From Gordionus sp. m RMFG-2023 (Eukaryota > Nematomorpha > Gordioida > Chordodea > Parachordodidae): a stretch of DNA of 64,000 bases. The position numbers and the translations under genes were made by a program. This document shows positions 49,210-59,105 of the stretch, piece by piece. A model generated the notes under the pieces. That model searched no databases. It was not told the origin of the DNA and saw only the letters and a program-made list of their open reading frames with translations. Position 1 is the stretch's first letter; the number at the start of each line of letters is the position of its first letter. Location: the NCBI RefSeq assembly GCF_954871325.1, contig NC_088775.1, positions 73,075,561 through 73,139,560 on the forward strand, written 5' to 3'.

Positions 49210-52055
49210 TTAACTCGTTACTGGTTAACGGTGCATATATGCACCACCTCCTATATACCTTATTTTAACATAGTAGTTTTTTTTTAAAAATAATAAAAAA
49301 GATTTTTATATAGTTCAGACATTGTACTTCAAAACTGGAAAAGAAAAATATGAAAAAAATATTTTTTTATGCCCCTAAGAAACCCTCAAACTTTGCGAAT
49401 TTATGAGGTCTAAAATGCAAAATTTTCTAAGTGATCTCACGAGCATATTATAAAATTATTTCGATGAAAACTAGTGTGTATATATTCTTTATAGATATAT
49501 CAATATTTATCAATCATTTTTGAATTTTTAAATAATTAATATTTTAGTAGGTAACCACATAAAGTTGACTGGTGCATATATGCACCGTTAACCATCTAGC
49601 AGTATATATTATTTAAAAAAATTCAAACAAATGAAATATAACATAATGAGTTATAATTTTTTATATTATACTTAAAACCACTACCGTCACTAAGGGTGGG
49701 AAGGGGAGGGGTGGGTGGCTCGAGCCCCTTAAGAATTTTTAAAAAAAATTTTATACCCAAAAAAGACCTTTTGAAAATAATTTAAAAAAATTTTTTTCCC
49801 CTGAGATTAAATCGAATAATATATTGTTCCTATTATAATTTTTTATCCCGATCAAATTATATGAAATTATTAGGTTCATAAATATTCAAAAGTTTAAAAT
49901 TATTTTTAGCCTCTTCCTTTCTGAAGATTTTATTTTATTTATATAAAATATTATGCACCTGTTTTGTCAATTCAATCAAAATTATCAAAATAATAGATGA
50001 CTAATAAAAAAATCAAGATTCTACGAAAATAATTTGTCTAGATATTTAATTTTTAATAAATTTTTTTAATGAAACGTTTTCTAACAATTGAACAAGCGCT
50101 TGCTCAACTTTTTGAAGAGGAACCAATTGAAGAAAGAGATATGGTTATAATTCCGCCAAACCCCTCTGCAGTTAGTGATGAAGAAGATTTCGATGAAAAT
50201 GACTTAACAAATGTCGGAGTTTTGCCTTCAGATACAGCTGGAGAATTGGAGATTCATAATTCAGTTGATGACGACCTTCCAGAACCATATTCTACAAGAA
50301 GCTATTCTCGAATTTCTCACAATTTAAAATGGAGAAAAACGGATGCAATATATTCTTCAAGCCCTTTCAATGGAGAAAAGGAAGATGTAATAAAACTTGA
50401 AAATGATTTACATGGTAAAAGTCCATCAGATATATTTTGTTTAATTTTCGACGAAGACTTATATTCCCTAATTGTAGAACAAAGTAATATTTATGCTAAA
50501 CAAATGAATAGACCTAACATATGCATAACCATCCAAGATATTCAGAGATTTATTGGAATTCTATTATTTACTGGATATCATTCTCTCCCACAAGAAAGAA
50601 TGTACTGGTCTAATGACAGCGATATTTCTATTCCAATAATCCGGGATACAATGACCCAATTACAATTTCGAAATTTGAAATATAATATCCATTTGGCAGA
50701 CAATACTAAAATAGATATACATGATAGATTTTATAAAGTTAGGCCTTACATTAATATATTGAATAATAAATTTTAGCAATTCGGAATTTTTAAACATCAT
50801 TTATCAATAGATGAACAGATGATACCATATCGAGGAAGACATTCTTGCAAAATGTTCATAAAAGGAAAACCAATTAGATTCGGATACAAGTCTTGGATAT
50901 TGGCCTCTTCCGACGGTTACGTATTCTCATTTGATATATATCAAGGAAAAAGCGAAAATAAATATGAATATGGATTAGGTGGAAATGTAATCATAAAATT
51001 ATTAAAGGCATTGCAAAAACCAAATTATCATAAAATATATTTTGATAATTTCTTTACATCATTTAAACTCTTGTCATACTTAAAACAAATGGGATATTTT
51101 GCAACTGGAACTGTGAGGGACAATAGAATAGAGCATTGCCCAGTTGAATCTATAAAGGTTGTAGCAAAAAAAGAAAGAGGATATTATGATTATAGGTTTG
51201 AAAAATTAAACGAAATATTTGTAGTTCGTTGGAATGATAATTCGGTGGTGACCGTTGCATCGACATGCCACACTATCTCTTTGCTTTCTAATGTTTCAAG
51301 GTATTCTAAGAAAATATCTTCTAAAATAAAAATTCCTCAGCCAAATATGGTAACTGCTTATAACAAACACATGGGTGGAGTTGATCTATGTGGTAATCTA
51401 ATATCTACATATAGAATAAAAATAAGAGGAAAAAAATGGTGGTGGCCAATATTCACCAATTTTATTGATGTAGCTTTGGTAAATTCATGGAAAATCTGGA
51501 AATTCGTGAATCGAGATGACAAGAAGAGTTTGCTTGCATTTAGACGAGAAGTTACTAACTACCTCCTTCGAACGCCAGTAAAAATTGAAAAAAATTCAAG
51601 TACAGGTCACGCCAGCTAGTTTGCATTACAGTGTGAAAACCCTATTGATTCATCTGGACATTATTTATCCAAAATTATAGATGGAAAAAGACGAAGATGC
51701 AGATATTGCCATACGCACTCAAGATATATGTGCCAAACATGTCAAATCGCACTCCATATTAAATGTTTCAAGGATTTTCATAATATATAAACATTTTCTC
51801 GTTTTTATTATAAATTACAAAAAAAGAATAAAGATATTTGTTGTTTTTTTGATCTTATAGTATTTTATATAATTTTTATCTTTTTTAACCTCTTAATGGT
51901 TAACGGTGCATATATGCACCAGGCTAGATTTTCTATTTAGGATTATTTTTTTTGGCTGATTTTTTTAGAATATCATATTTGAGCATTAATCAATATAATT
52001 TGAAAAAATTGAGCATTTTTATCCACTAGAAAAATCTTGACCATTAATGGGTTAA
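49210..52055 (+). mobile_element. piggyBac transposon, about 2.8 kb
   Basis: TTAA at 49210-49213 and 52052-52055. The ends read TTAACTCGTTACTGGTTAAC at the left and, mirrored, TTAACCCATTAATGGTCAAG at the right. A subterminal palindrome GGTGCATATATGCACC occurs three times (about 49230, 49571 and 51905), each beside another GTTAAC. A shorter element between the inner TTAA sites (about 49588 and 51899) is therefore also possible. It encodes a piggyBac transposase (50069-51790). It lies in the left inverted-repeat arm of the 13-kb element: sequence right of 52052 matches the arm at 54576 downwards. Confidence 0.85.
50069..51790 (+). pseudogene. piggyBac transposase (DDE_Tnp_1_7), interrupted by two TAG codons
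   Basis: Cut-and-paste transposase acting on TTAA sites. One frame runs from ATG at 50069 to TAA at 51788-51790, 574 codons, close to the family's ~590. It holds two TAG codons (50774-50776 and 51617-51619) and no frameshift. The N-terminus is acidic (EEEPIEERDM, DEEDFDEND). The catalytic DDD is kept: LSIDEQMIPYRG (Asp at 50810-50812), IYFDNFFTS (Asp at 51044-51046) and MGGVDLCGN (Asp at 51383-51385). The C-terminal Cys-rich finger (CRYCHTHSRYMCQTCQ, then ALHIKCF) is complete. Under the standard code it is a recent pseudogene. Both stops being TAG is curious, but C-to-T change at Gln codons would explain it. Confidence 0.92.
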
Positions 52056-52443
52056 TGATGCTTGGTACCAAAGGCAGTAACGAGCAAATAGCGATTTTAC
52101 AATTTTTATTTTGATGGGTACTACCAATTGTGTATTTTTATTTTTTAACGATACGAATCAAAAACGAAACTAGTATGTGTCCGATACGAAACTAGCTTAT
52201 AATTTTTTTAACAACAATGGAAAGCCATCTTGATTTAGGATTAAACGATAGTCAGGTAATATTAATATTTAGATAAATACATAAGATAATATAATTATAT
52301 CTTATAATCTTTATATCTATAGATCATTCAATACATTTCATGCAATTATTTCTTAATAGACTATCAATCAATACAAATGTGATACTTCAAACAATATTTT
52401 CTTAAATTATACTTATGCAATATGATTATACTTATTAAATATT
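52056..52443. repeat. Inner part of left inverted-repeat arm of the 13-kb element
   Basis: Runs from tgatgcttggtaccaaaggc to attatacttattaaatatt. It is mirrored by 54165-54575 with high similarity over nearly 390 bp. Confidence 0.9.
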
Positions 52444-52918
52444 TAATCACTTTCAAAATATGGGACCCCCCAAAGCAATAGATGTTATTCAAAACTCTGG
52501 TAACTAAATTATCTTTTATCTTTTGAATATTTTTATTTAGGCAAGGAAAATAAAATGAACAAAAATCCTCTCAGTAAAATATATATTTATTATGGCATTA
52601 TTGTATTTTTTATAGCTTCTCTCCCAAAGAATAATAGAATAGCAGTATCTGAGTTGCAACCTGTTTTTGTAAATTTAATCAATCACTTTCAAAATATGGG
52701 ACCCCCAAAGCAATAGATGTTATTCAAAACTCTGGTAACTAAATTATTTTCAATATCATATTAATATTTTAATTCTTTAAGTAAATATGAAATTTATTAT
52801 AACTTACTTTTTATTTATAGGTTTAAGAAATAAAACAAATTTACCAACTTATCAATTGTCAAAAATTGTAACCACAAATTCCTTCAAAAATCAAGATGAA
52901 AATTCTGAAATTCTATAA
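52444..52918 (+). pseudogene. Unrecognised intron-bearing gene piece with duplicated exon (captured?)
   Basis: The block HFQNMGPPKAIDVIQNSG occurs twice, at 52449-52499 and 52684-52734. The first is followed by a GT-AG intron of 41 nt (52500-52540), an exon of 33 nt, an intron of 42 nt (52574-52615) and an exon reading LPKNNRIAVSELQPVFVNLI that runs into the second block. A further GT-AG intron (52735-52820, or its first 47 nt) joins to LRNKTNLPTYQLSKI and TAA at 52916-52918, with AATAAA at 52940. Intron sizes equal those of p23 and LSM6. The second block lacks one C of a C6 run, which breaks the frame. I recognise no family. Its place between long TIRs suggests a host gene fragment taken up by the element; an element-own gene is the alternative. 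Confidence 0.5.
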
Positions 52919-52945
52919 AAACATTATGCTTTTTAAAGAAATAAA

Positions 52946-54164
52946 TATATATTTTTTTATATTACATATTTTTAAATAAATGTATAATTATAATAAATTA
53001 TATGATATGATTAAGTAGAATAAATAAATTATGTGTTTATTATTATTTTTTGAGAAAATTACAAATATTAGCACATCTTTGATTTAAAATTATAATAAAG
53101 TTTAATTAAAATAATTAACCATTATGATATATAATCTTATATTTATGCCTTTTTCTACTACATAAAGGGCCTATTGGGTATTAGTTGAGGTTTCCATTCT
53201 GGAGTAAAACATTAAAATATTTGTTAATTTTAATTTCTTGCCTGTAGAAATGATTTTAATAAAATTAAAATAACATGTAAATTTTAAAATCAAGATTTTG
53301 TTCAAGTGATTACAAATTAGCATTTTTATCAAAATTGATTTGTCATATGATGTATAAATTTTAACAAATAGCCCAGTCTAAGATATCTTTATAATTTTAT
53401 CTGAGCCTAAAATATTCCATTTATTATCTAAAAAAATAAGAAATATATTAAAATTAGGTTTAATAAATGGTTAAGTGTCAAATGATATTATACTTGTACC
53501 AACAATTAACCTTAATAATTGAATGAAAACAGAAGATATTAATAGAATAATATAAGGAAAATCATGGAATCTTACACAAAAAGTAATAATTGTCTTGCAG
53601 CTTAGTTAAGAAAAAAAAGTTTGGCCCTGATCTGATAGAGCTGTCTTAACTTGAAATCCAGTAAAAGTATACTGTATTGTGCAAACATATTCTAGCTGTG
53701 ATTAATAAAATAATTAATGAGATAGTCATCAAGCATATTATTTTATACAAAAATAACTGTGAACCACATTAAAAGTAATCATTAGTATGTTATAAAAATT
53801 TATATAAGGCAAACTTATGTTTTGTTATATATCTATAAATTTATAAAATTAGACAAACTTAAGTTTTGATTGTTATTATATCTTTAAATTTATATAATTA
53901 GACAAACTTAAGTTTTGATTGTTATTATATCTTTAAATTTATATAATTAGACAAACTTAAGTTTTAATTTTGTTATTACATCTTTAAATTTATATAATTA
54001 GACAAACTTAAGTTTTTGTTATTACTTCTCTAAAAAATTTAGCCTCAGCAAAGGTATTTCATCTATTTATTATTTGTCTATGAATCATAAAAAATTAATA
54101 AGTATAATCTATATTGCAAAATATTTAATAAGTATAATCATATTGCAAAATATTTAATAAGTAT
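52946..54164. other. Core of the 13-kb element, no further gene
   Basis: AT-rich. Includes a tandem array listed separately and nothing else that could be read as protein or RNA gene. Confidence 0.4.
53813..54015. repeat. ~50-bp tandem repeat, 4 units
   Basis: Units containing gacaaacttaagttttgatt and atctttaaatttatataatt. A second short array of ~29-bp units (gcaaaatatttaataagtataatcat, 4 units) lies at about 54115-54205 at the inner edge of the right arm. Confidence 0.9.
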
Positions 54165-54633
54165 AATCATATTGCAAAATATTTAATAAGTATAATCATA
54201 TTGCATAAGTATAATTTAAGAAAATATTGTTTGAAGTATCACATTTGTATTGATTGATAGTCTATTAAGAAATAATTGCATGAAATGTATTGACTGATCT
54301 ATAGATATAAAGATTATAAGATATAATTATATTATCTTATGTATTTATCTAAATATTAATATTACCTGACTATCGTTTAATCCTAAATCAAAATGGCTTT
54401 CCATTGTTGTTAAAAAAATTATAAAATAGTTTCATATCGGACATATACTAGTTTCGTTTTTGATTCGTATCGTTAAAAAATAAAAATACACAATTGGTAG
54501 TACCCATCAAAATAAAAATTGTAAAATCGCTATTTGCTCGTTACTGCCTTTGGTACCAAGCATCATTAACCAACTTTTTATCGATTCAGAAAATGCGTAT
54601 AAATAAGAAAAAATATAGAGTCTATCATCTCCC
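54165..54633. repeat. Right inverted-repeat arm of the 13-kb element
   Basis: Mirrors 52056-52443 and, at its outer 58 bp or so, 41637-41731 (shared boxes gatgatagac and tatattttttcttatttata). Confidence 0.9.
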
Positions 54634-56716
54634 TCATTTTTAGGGGTGATTATTAAAAAATTCGGTTTCCTAATCCAGAAAAGGTGAAGGCTATCCGAAA
54701 TGCACCAAAACCTAAGAATATACAACAACTTAAATCTTTTTTAGGACTCGTGAATTTTCATAAACGTTTATTCGTAATCTACGACGCTATTACATAGATT
54801 AAAGAGTATGAAAGTACCTTGGCGGTAGACGAAAGATGAACAAACTTCGATGAGGTTAAAAAAATATTGTCTTCCGAGGAAACGTTAATTTATTATAACG
54901 CGCAGTTTCCTATAATTTCGGAATGCAAAGCATCTGATTCAGGATATGGGGCTGTCTTGTTACATCAATTAGTGGGCGAAAAGACAGAACCTATTTCGTT
55001 CGCGTTGCGTACTCTATTAGAATCAGAGAAACATTACACTTCGATTAATAAAGAAGCTCGAACATCATTTTTATATGGTATTGAAAAATTTTATTTATTT
55101 ATTTATGGTAGAAAATTTTTACTTTGAACTGATAACAAATTATAGCAATTATTTGGGTGGAAACGAGATCTACCTAAAATTTATAATAATCGTTTGACAT
55201 GTAGGGCCTGGAAGATTGCTTTCTATCATTTTACAATAGAATATAGACCTGTTAATAAAAATGTAATCGTCAACAATTTATGAAGGCTTCCGATATTAGA
55301 CATGGAAGAGAATCAATTTTCTAAACATGCTTTGGAGATTCGAAGTTTTAATTTAGATGACATGCAATTGTCAGAAAATATTATACGAAAAGAGTCGAAG
55401 CAAGATTTAAAATTAAAAAAATAGCAATACATATTCAGCAAAGTTAGCGAAACTTTGATCGTCATAAAGATAAAGGAATTGCTAATTTATATAATCGACG
55501 GGAAAAGCTTTCTACCAATCGTGATATTATAGAATGGAATGGGAGATTGGTTTTTCCTATTAAATTAAGAAATTAAGTGTTAGGAATGATTTATCGGGGA
55601 CATCCTCGGGAAAATGTAATGAAATATATTTTTAGATTGTATTGTTGGTGGCCCAGATGTGATTTTGATATATAAAATTTTATCAAAATATGCTATGGAT
55701 GCCAGAAAAATAGACCATGAATTCAAGAAGTATCTCTGTATTCTTGGACTGTTGGTAAGGAATCTTGGGAGCGAATCCATAATGATTTTGCTAGACCAGT
55801 GAATTCATGATATTGGTTAATTGATGTCGATTCCTACTCCAAATACCTAGAAGATTGATCGAATGCAGAATACCTTTGCTGATGCTATGATTTAACGATT
55901 AAAAAAAATGGTTTACTAGGTTATGAATACCCAAGTACATTGTCAGATAATCGACGACAATTCATATATGGAGAATTCCGTCGTTACTGTGAATTAAATA
56001 AAATACGTCATATACGTTTGACACCCTATCATCCGAAAACTTATGGATTAGCTGTGCGTACAATACGAACTTTGAAAAGTCGATATGATGCAACGATAGA
56101 GCCAATTTCTGATCCAGAAAAAGCTTTGATTCAGGTTTTAACAACCTTTCGATTGGGGGAGCATAGCTCTAAAAGGGAGATCTCCTGCCAAGATTATGTT
56201 TTGGAGACAATTGAAAACTGGACAAGACTAAAGTATAACATAAAATTGAAGAGGCAAATGAAAGACAAAGTAACCTGTGTGGTTAAACAATGAAAACACC
56301 AAAAGTTGGAGAAAGAGAGTGATTAAAGAAAGGACAGGGTTATATTCATACATTGTTGAAACAACCGAAGGAACATTGCGGAAACACGCAGATCAGCTAA
56401 GAGATCGTTCAATTATCCGACTCATGAGTCATGAAAGTTCATCGGATATTGCAGAAATAATTATGCCAATAAATCAAGCAGGTACAAATACTGCATTACA
56501 TTGCTCCTCAAGAAACTGCAAACTCACTAAAAGGTTTATTGAAGAAATCTAACTTAAAAATATTTAAAGGAAATGTAATAAATTGTAAAAAACGATGGAA
56601 CTATCTAAATTGATTAAAAATATAATGGGATAATTTTAAAAATAATAAAATGTTCTAATTCAATCCAGGTAATTTTCTAAATAGTTAATTATAATTATTA
56701 GTCATTTATTAGAAAA
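54634..56716 (+). mobile_element. Ty3/gypsy copy 3, right part (old fossil)
   Basis: Resumes in reverse transcriptase exactly where 41636 stopped, after the 9-bp duplication. It then shows RNase H (SGYGAVLLHQ near 54950), linker, integrase zinc-binding region (near 55590-55710), integrase core and C-terminus, and a partial 3' LTR from 56574 that matches the LTR at 39404-39564. It is heavily broken, with many breaks. Its separate LTR type marks a different, older subfamily from copy 2. Confidence 0.9.
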
Positions 56717-57129
56717 GTTTTTTTTTGAATTATATAAAATTTCATTGTTTAATGTCTTGTAACATAGTCATTTTTTTTTGGAAAAAGATACAATATCTTG
56801 TATATTTTAAAAATTTCCATGTATCTTAGACACAAAAGTTTTAAAAGTATCCTTGAATATAATTTTAGTACCTTTTGTCAACCCTGAAAGTTAATAACAT
56901 TATACATTAGATAAGGTTAAGGTTTTATTAAAATTAACACTTATTCTTAAAATTTTATCAAAATATAATAATTTATCTGAATTATTTAATATAATTAATA
57001 TTAAATATTAAACTATTTAATTTAATAAATACTGTACATACATGTAACGTCTTTCTCGAAAATTTGTTCGGTTCATATTATCCATATAGCAACCATTTAA
57101 AATTTGATTTCCTTCAATTAAAATATTAT
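56717..57129 (+). other. p23 upstream region with a hAT-like end
   Basis: A hAT-type terminus (ACCTTTTGTCAACCCTG, ending at 56886) closes a block of gtatct-like boxes akin to the MITE at 41822. After it, about 240 bp of AT-rich leader reach the p23 start. Confidence 0.45.
57050..57070 (+). promoter_or_regulatory. Heat-shock-element-like site upstream of p23
   Basis: TTCTCGAA at 57053-57060 is a perfect inverted pair of HSF pentamers (nTTCn, nGAAn). The third position continues AATTTGTTC, an imperfect further unit. It lies about 70 bp before the p23 start codon. Hsp90 co-chaperone genes are commonly heat-inducible, so function is plausible, but an 8-bp match can be chance. Confidence 0.4.
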
Positions 57130-58020
57130 ATGCCTACTCCGGAAGATTTAAAGCTTAAACAGTAACTTACAAAAGGATAAACCCACATTCCTTTTTAATA
57201 TAGGCTCCTTCACCCAGCTCTTCTATGGGCCCAAAGATCTGATGTAGTGTATTTAACTGTTTGCGTCGAAGATTGTAAAAATCCCGAAATTGATTTAAAT
57301 ACAAATGAATTAAAATTCAAGTATGAAATGGATTATTTTGTTAATATTTAAATTTTATTATAGAGGAATTGGTGGATCTGAACATAAACCTTATTCTTTT
57401 AATATTAAGTTTTATGAAGAAATTGACCCAGATGTATTAATATTTACAAATATTGGTTTAATTCTATTTAAATTAGAAATCGAAACATACTATACGCCCT
57501 AGAAATATTGAATTTGTTCTTACAAAAAAAGAAGTAGGACCATTTTGGCCATCCTTAACAAAAGATAAAAAAGTAAGAAATACTATTTTTGCAATATCCA
57601 TAAATATAATTTAGCAACCATTTGTTAGAACAGATTTTCAAAAATGGAAAGATGAAGATGATTCAGAGTATGAAATGGGAGAATCAGCTAGTCCAGCTGG
57701 AGATTTTGACCTGCAATCAGTATTAATTTTATTATAAAATTCATTTGTTATAATTTATTATCAAAGATGATGCACAAGATGGGTGGTTTAGATGGGAAAC
57801 AAGATTTGGGAGATTTAGTAAATTATATTAATTGTTTATATAATAAATATCTAAATATAGGATGATGATATGCCTGAAAGTGAAGAAGATGATGAGGATG
57901 GTGATATATTTAATATTAGAAAATATTTTTATTTCTATTTTAGATTTACCTGAATTAGGATCAGGAGAACATGAAGAAAAAATTGATGATGTAAAAGAGA
58001 ATAAAGAAATTAAGACTTAA
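57130..58020 (+). CDS. PTGES3: Hsp90 co-chaperone p23 (CS domain), PTGES3/Sba1 type
   Basis: p23 binds the ATP-bound Hsp90 dimer in the cytosol and slows ATP turnover during client maturation; the vertebrate orthologue is also called cytosolic prostaglandin E synthase. Eight exons: 57130-57161, 57204-57320, 57364-57433, 57477-57572, 57615-57719, 57767-57817, 57861-57900 and 57944-58020; 588 nt, 195 residues. Seven introns of 42, 43, 43, 42, 47, 43 and 43 nt, all GT-AG, join in frame without a break. CS domain: LLWAQRSDVVYLTVCVEDC, FKGIGGSEHKPYSFNIKF, NIEFVLTKKEVGPFWPSLTK, FQKWKDEDDSE. Then MMHKMGGLDG and an acidic tail (MPESEEDDEDDLPELGSGEH), as in animal p23. One change from the family is QPFVRTDF where animals usually have xxWLKVDF. 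The first exon (MPTPEDLKLK) is the least certain part. AATAAA follows the stop directly. Confidence 0.94.
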
Positions 58021-58026
58021 AATAAA
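58021..58026 (+). terminator. Polyadenylation signal of p23
   Basis: AATAAA begins at the first base after the TAA stop, so the 3' untranslated region would be only a few tens of bases, in keeping with the tiny introns. Confidence 0.6.
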
Positions 58027-59105
58027 TCTCATTTTTAACTTCTCTCTCTTAAACTACTAAATATATCAAAATGTATATATTGCAATATTTTAAGTCAATT
58101 CCAATTTATAAGTTTATAATAACCCTTGTATAATAATAATGTAAACTCTTATTTTATGGCTTATTATTAATAAATATGTTTAATTCCAAAATTTATACAA
58201 TAATTATAATTTTTTTAGACTCAATGATATATTATAAAAAATTACCCAAAAAATTTGATTGTTACTTTCTCATTTTTTGTAAGTTGGACCATATAAATTT
58301 CTGGATAAGAATTAAGATTATAATTAGTGACAAAAGTAGAGTAATAGTGATCTGCAATGAGTGGGTTTTTAACACAGCTCTATCTGCCTATTGTTAAACC
58401 TGCCTGCCCATAATTTTTGTAAAAAATACATTTATATTTTCAATTTTTTAAGCTTACCTGCCTATCCATGGTTTTTGAAAATATCAGCTTGCTCATTCTC
58501 AATTTTTTAGCCTGCCCAACATTGATATTGAAAAATATTTAATCTGTCAAATGATTTTTGTTCTGGGGCATGATTATTTTTTAATATCTAATTTATTATA
58601 TTTTCCTTTTAACAAAATTTAAAATATAAAACCTGTTCCTTAGAATAGACTTTGAATTCCTTATCCGGTGCTTAAATTTATTATTTAATTGATATCTAAA
58701 AGCTTGATTTGATAACTGATGATACTGATCCAATTATTACCTTCTTTTTTTGAATCAGTGCCATAAAAATCAATATTTCAAATCAAAAAATAAAAAATTT
58801 AATTTCACAAATTATTAAGTATTTTTTAAAAGTTAATTATCTTATTTAAACATTCTTGACATCTGTGGCCAAAGGTTTGGTAATTTGCTTTTGGCTAAAA
58901 TATCGACGTTTGAAAATTCGATTAAATTAAGTTTAATAATAGTAACTGAATGTCATTAATTAGATTTAAAATACTTTTCTTTTTGCAGATAATATAACAT
59001 CAAATTTTTATATCTTTTTTTATATAATACTTTATTCAAATAAAATATTATCAATTTAAAAGGATTAATAATACAATATTTACATTGAGGCAGACAATCT
59101 AAAAA
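58027..59105. other. AT-rich interval, with cctgcc-box repeats
   Basis: Around 58380-58530 three degenerate ~60-bp units carry cctgcctgccc and caattttttaagc boxes, perhaps a decayed MITE. Otherwise AT-rich with no supportable gene. Confidence 0.4.

Larger units (their letters stand above)
41637..54633. mobile_element. 13-kb TIR element with 9-bp target duplication (MULE-like), itself heavily invaded
   Basis: The left end GGGAGATGATAGAC (41637-41650) mirrors the right end GTCTATCATCTCCC (54620-54633). Flanks are TCATTTTTA at 41628-41636 and 54634-54642. Removing the element restores gypsy RT sequence that matches copies 1 and 2, so both borders are certain. The right arm is about 470 bp long. 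Its left partner is split: 41637-41731, then, beyond ~10 kb of later insertions, 52052-52443. Without those insertions the element would be about 2.7 kb. Long TIRs and a 9-bp duplication are typical of Mutator-like elements, but no transposase is seen. Confidence 0.85.
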
